Source of the DNA: Syngnathus acus
Taxonomy: Eukaryota; Chordata; Actinopteri; Syngnathiformes; Syngnathidae
NCBI RefSeq assembly: GCF_901709675.1
Contig: NC_051087.1
Location: 9,078,884-9,142,883 of the forward strand
Direction: 5' to 3'
Length of the DNA stretch: 64,000 nucleotides
The position numbers were made by a program, and so were the translations under genes. The notes beneath the pieces are model-generated. The model was given only the letters and a program-made list of their open reading frames with translations, did no database searches and was not told the DNA's origin. Positions 60,565 to 64,000 of this stretch are shown here, piece by piece. Position 1 is the first letter of the stretch. Each line of letters starts with the position of its first letter.

Positions 60565-63100
60565 TTAGCAGACGCTGTGCTGTGCTGATGTGTGCTCATT
60601 CTGGGATTCAACTTGAGACTGATTTAAGCTAGCTCTCTTAAACATGGAAGAGATGTAGAAGGCCTGACAGGAAACATTTGATCTGAATTAATATGGGAAC
60701 AAGTGCAGGAAGAGCCAAGCAAATGGGGCAACTCACCACCCAGTATGCAGTGAGGGCTCCAATTATGTAGCCGAAAAGTACGTCCGACGGGTGGTGTTTG
60801 TTGTCAGTGATGCGGGTCAGACCTGTGTAGATGGCCAGCAGAAACAAAAGAAACTGCAGCACAGGTCTCAGCAGGCGGGCTTCACGCCATGTCAACCGTG
60901 CTTGAAGATAAAACTGCAAAAAAAAAAAAAACAGTCAGTCTTCTGTAAATGTGTACTGGCTCGTCAACAGCAAACTCACATACTCATCATGTTCGCTTTC
61001 TTTCAGCAGTCAGAAAAGAAGGCATCCGATATTTGAAAATCATCTGGCATTTTACCACCTAAGTATGCACTGTACCATTATTTCTTTTACCGTGACAAAA
61101 TATCTATTGCTGTATGCTTTTGAAGGGAAAGATAACTGACTGGTAATTACATCAAACAACCCAGACTTCCAAAATGCAGGTAAGTATAATGTTGGAAAAA
61201 TATATTAATAACAAAATTGCTCAATTTTTATTTGCTTTTCTTAAAATACTGTATGTCTTCTGATATTTGTTTAGTTTCATTATGTCTGTCTTTTTGTGGC
61301 TTTGCTTGTTGCAAGAATAAATGAATCATGATTTGTGTGCGTGCATGTGTGCGTGCGTGCGTGTGTGAAAAGATGTGTAAAAGTGAAAAGACATTCCCTT
61401 TTTGTGAATTTTCTACAATTTACTACATGCCCTTCTGCAGCCAGACAGCCCAAAGTTGGCAGTCCTGGTTAGCCTCTTCATCAAGCACCAAAAAAACAAC
61501 AAAACAAAACAAAAAAACTGTGTTCACACCATGATTTGGCAGTAACAACTCATGTTGATCTGTAGCCCCCAATCTTTTTGTGTTGGCAGAGGAATGCATG
61601 CTAATGCGTTGTGTTCACTTAATATGAAAATTAGCAGATGCAGGAACACAATAAACCAACCTTAACATCCATATTAAAGTCGACAATCAACACAAGCCCC
61701 TTTATAGTAAGCATGAATAAATACGTAATAGTATGAGTGTGAATTCTTCGACATAGTCCTCCATCAAGCCATAAAAATGCAGGACGTCTCACAAACACAC
61801 CCAGACAATAGAGGGGAGCAGTGAGGCAGTGAGCCGAGGTCATACCCCTCCCACAGCAAAACAAAGCGACCTCTGTGTTTCTCATTTCTCCTTCCAGTAT
61901 CTCCCCTCCTCTATTTTCTCATTCGTTCACTCAGTGCAAGCTCACTGGACTGGTGATGACTTTGCATCTCATTACAACATAAAGGACTGCTATTTGGAAA
62001 ATGGATGGAAAGATAGAAAGTAATGTTTATCTACTCACAGCTAAATACAGCATTGTGTACATCGCAAAAGAGGCATGCCCGGAGAAGAAGGACTTTCTAT
62101 ATTGAGAGAAAAATAGAATTAGGATATCTTTGACAAATACAATTTGGAAATATATTAAAAGAAAATTACTCTGTGTCACGTGTTTGAAACACTGATGTGC
62201 TGATGAGTTGGGTGGAAGGACGGGTGGACGGATGGGTAACTGGGTTGGCTGTTTGGATGGATGGATGGATGGATGGATGGATGGATGGATGGATGGATGG
62301 ATGGATGGAAGGATGGATGGATGGATGGATGGATGGATGGATGGATGGATAGACGGACGGACGGAGTGATGTGACACCGGCGTTTTGGTGTGTATATTAG
62401 GGAATGAGCTGAAGCTGACAGCAGCTTGTTTGTGAGTGTGCCCATTGTGTTCGTTATGTTACTCTTCTACTGGTGACTGTTTCCTACATGCAAAGAAAAG
62501 GATAACAAGCAATGAATTGAGATCAAATGGGAAGGATGGTGGTCTGGACAAGCAGATGAAGGTTGTAGATGGATCCATAACTCACACACCTGGCCTCTTC
62601 TATAGAGCGGTAGTCAGTATTGTGGCATCTGACAGACTCCAAGTAAGCTCCTTCCGTGCAGTTGAGTGACGCGTAGGTGACACCACACACAGACAAGAAG
62701 TGCGGCCGCAGTCGGCCAATGCACAGCTTGGCCACGTTTGTTAGGGATTGGCCGACGCAGCAGCCGAACAGGAAGGAGCCCAACTCCTTGTAGAGACTAG
62801 ACACGTACTTGTTCCTGACAAAGGCTTTGGAGTTGACGCCTTGGAAGTGCACACGGTAACATTCCCCTACAGTGATCTGCGGATGGACATGTGGTCACAA
62901 CCACCGAGTTCAGAATCCAAATGAATTCAACGCAGTACTCACCCCGAGTCCCGTGATAAGGAGACCGCCAGCAATGAGCAGTTTGTCTGGTATGGCCTCA
63001 GACTGCAGATGTGGGTAGGCAATGCTGCTGTCTCCGCAAATGAAACCTCTGGTGTATGGTCTGACAGCCTTTAGCTCACTTAAAAAGAAAGGGGTGGAAA
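60565..63100 (-). CDS. plpp2/plpp3: Phospholipid phosphatase (PLPP/LPP family), 5' exon missing
   Basis: Minus-strand exons in transcript order: 62943-63100, 62590-62876, 62039-62096, 60737-60913, 60565-60663, giving 258 residues; the first exon (about 25-35 residues) lies beyond the window end. The family dephosphorylates lipid phosphates such as phosphatidate, LPA and S1P at membranes with an extracytosolic active site. All three catalytic motifs are intact: C1 KLCIGRLRP (K-x6-R-P), C2 FFSGHAS (S-G-H) and C3 [12 protein letters not shown] (R-x5-H-x3-D). Also present are the [13 protein letters not shown] loop and several hydrophobic helices. The final exon reads [11 protein letters not shown] and ends [13 protein letters not shown] and HHPSDVL look closer to PLPP3, while chromosome context (human 19p) suggests PLPP2, so the paralogue is left open. 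The intact motifs rule out the catalytically dead PLPPR group. Confidence 0.9.
62255..62350. repeat. GGAT tetranucleotide microsatellite in a PLPP intron
   Basis: About 23 ATGG/GGAT units with one interruption. It produces a spurious [14 protein letters not shown] on the minus strand that runs toward the real exon at 62039-62096. Confidence 0.95.
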
Positions 63101-64000
63101 CTGAGGGGGAAGAGGAGTGTGTTTATGATTAATGCTCAAATACTCAAACACTCATTCTTTCAGGATCATTCTGCAACAAAACACATTCTTTCACATTTTG
63201 GTATTTTATGTCATTTTTTGACGCAGTGGTGAAACCTATTATTATTAGTAGTAGTATTATCATTATTGTTGTTTTTATTATTAGTAGTATTATTATTGTT
63301 GTTGTTTTTATTATTATTATTTTTATTATTACAAAAAAATCTGTGAGTCCACCGTTTGCCTTTCATACAACAGGCCCAGATTTCACACTAAGTATTATGT
63401 TTGTCAGAAAAAAAATTGACAAGATCACCATTATTTCACTATTATCAGTTTTTGTGACATTTAAGTTTGGTGGTATGCTATGAGATTTTTCTAATTTATA
63501 ATAGATGCCTCGGTGCAGTAAAGGTTGGCAAAACACTGGCCTCGTGGTTGTCGCTGAAGAAACTCAGTCATTCTACCATTAAGAAGAATGTGAAGGTCAC
63601 AAGATGACTCCAGAGGGATTGAAGGAATTAAACCAAATGTTCTTGTTCCCTGACTAACCTTTATGTGCACAATTTCGAAAGGTTTCACTAGAATGGGGTT
63701 ACAGCGCAAGAGCAGAACAGAAGAGCGGCTTGTTTGTGACTTGAGCTCAACTCTTCCCCGCAAAACAAAAGAGTGAATTCTGAAACAAACCAGAGCCAGA
63801 AGCAGCCTGACACTGCCTACCCAACACTCATTTCCCCCGATACCCCTCTCTGCCTCACGGCTCACACTCCTGCACGGAGACACTGGAGGCAACTCGACAG
63901 GCAAAAATGCACAACATGTTGTCCTCTGCACGTTTAAGTCAAGGGTTAAAACACACTACCTCTCCAGCCAGCAAGTGTGTGCTGATTAACCATTGCATAA
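63101..64000 (-). other. Probable first intron of the PLPP gene
   Basis: The exon at 63100 begins with two bases of a split codon after a good acceptor (CCCCCTCAG), so an upstream exon exists. I found no start exon with a matching donor and a hydrophobic N-terminus in 63101-64000, so it probably lies beyond the window. The 146-codon minus ORF at 63491-63931 is not PLPP-like. An ATT/GTA-rich low-complexity stretch covers 63237-63330. Confidence 0.5.

Noticed and set aside
60644-60736. Read-through C-terminus after the PLPP C3 exon
   Set aside because: A perfect donor GTGAGT follows codon GTG at 60737, and the real last exon (AFYISSMF) lies at 60565-60663 in phase.
62027-62445. HPSIHPS-rich ORF leading into the PLPP SGH exon
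   Set aside because: The repeat part is a GGAT microsatellite in the intron; the true exon starts at the acceptor at 62097-62098.
63491-63931. 146-codon minus ORF as a possible PLPP first exon
   Set aside because: It has no hydrophobic LPP-type N-terminus and no donor of the needed phase joining to 63100.

Overview
This is vertebrate nuclear DNA, almost certainly from a ray-finned (teleost) fish. The genes are split into many short exons with consensus splice sites, and introns run from 78 nt to about 9 kb. Microsatellites and hAT and Tc1-like DNA transposon remnants are frequent, as in fish. The gene set (ADGRE5-like, SLC27A1, COLGALT1, NXNL1, ADGRL1, a PLPP lipid phosphatase) matches families grouped on human chromosome 19p13. 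I cannot name the species. All exon models below were built by eye from homology, splice sites and reading-frame phase. In every model the phases add up, with no frameshift or internal stop.

Layout, left to right. (1) 54-3015, plus: the 3' half of a CD97/ADGRE5-type adhesion GPCR (seven-helix domain and short tail); its 5' part lies outside the window. (2) 5042-10544, plus: a complete 13-exon fatty-acid transport protein/very-long-chain acyl-CoA synthetase, slc27a1-like (649 aa), with one GC-AG intron. (3) 13192-22254, plus: a complete 12-exon colgalt1 (609 aa) ending in RDEL. (4) 26799-27581 and 28856-30160, plus: two tandem nxnl1 (rod-derived cone viability factor) genes with the same exon design. 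(5) About 33.7-58.05 kb, plus: adgrl1 (latrophilin-1), with a probable GC-rich non-coding first exon near 34 kb, a 9 kb first intron, 25 coding exons (1877 aa), a conserved 15-nt microexon, a complete GAIN/GPS region and an unusually long cytoplasmic tail. (6) 60565-63100, minus: a catalytically intact PLPP-family lipid phosphate phosphatase, convergent with adgrl1 and lacking only its first exon.

The genes are not an operon. They are independently transcribed neighbours in a conserved syntenic block. Two themes stand out. First, nxnl1 is duplicated, and both copies keep an architecture in which the intron-2 splice donor itself supplies a stop codon after residue 109, the length of the secreted short RdCVF isoform. 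Second, the adgrl1 tail carries about eight degenerate W-R-G-G repeats in an otherwise recognisable latrophilin tail, and its helix region is unusually diverged. The rest is intron and intergenic sequence with transposon remnants, among them two hAT elements whose ends and 8-bp target duplications can be defined exactly. I found no rRNA, tRNA, CRISPR array or viral gene.
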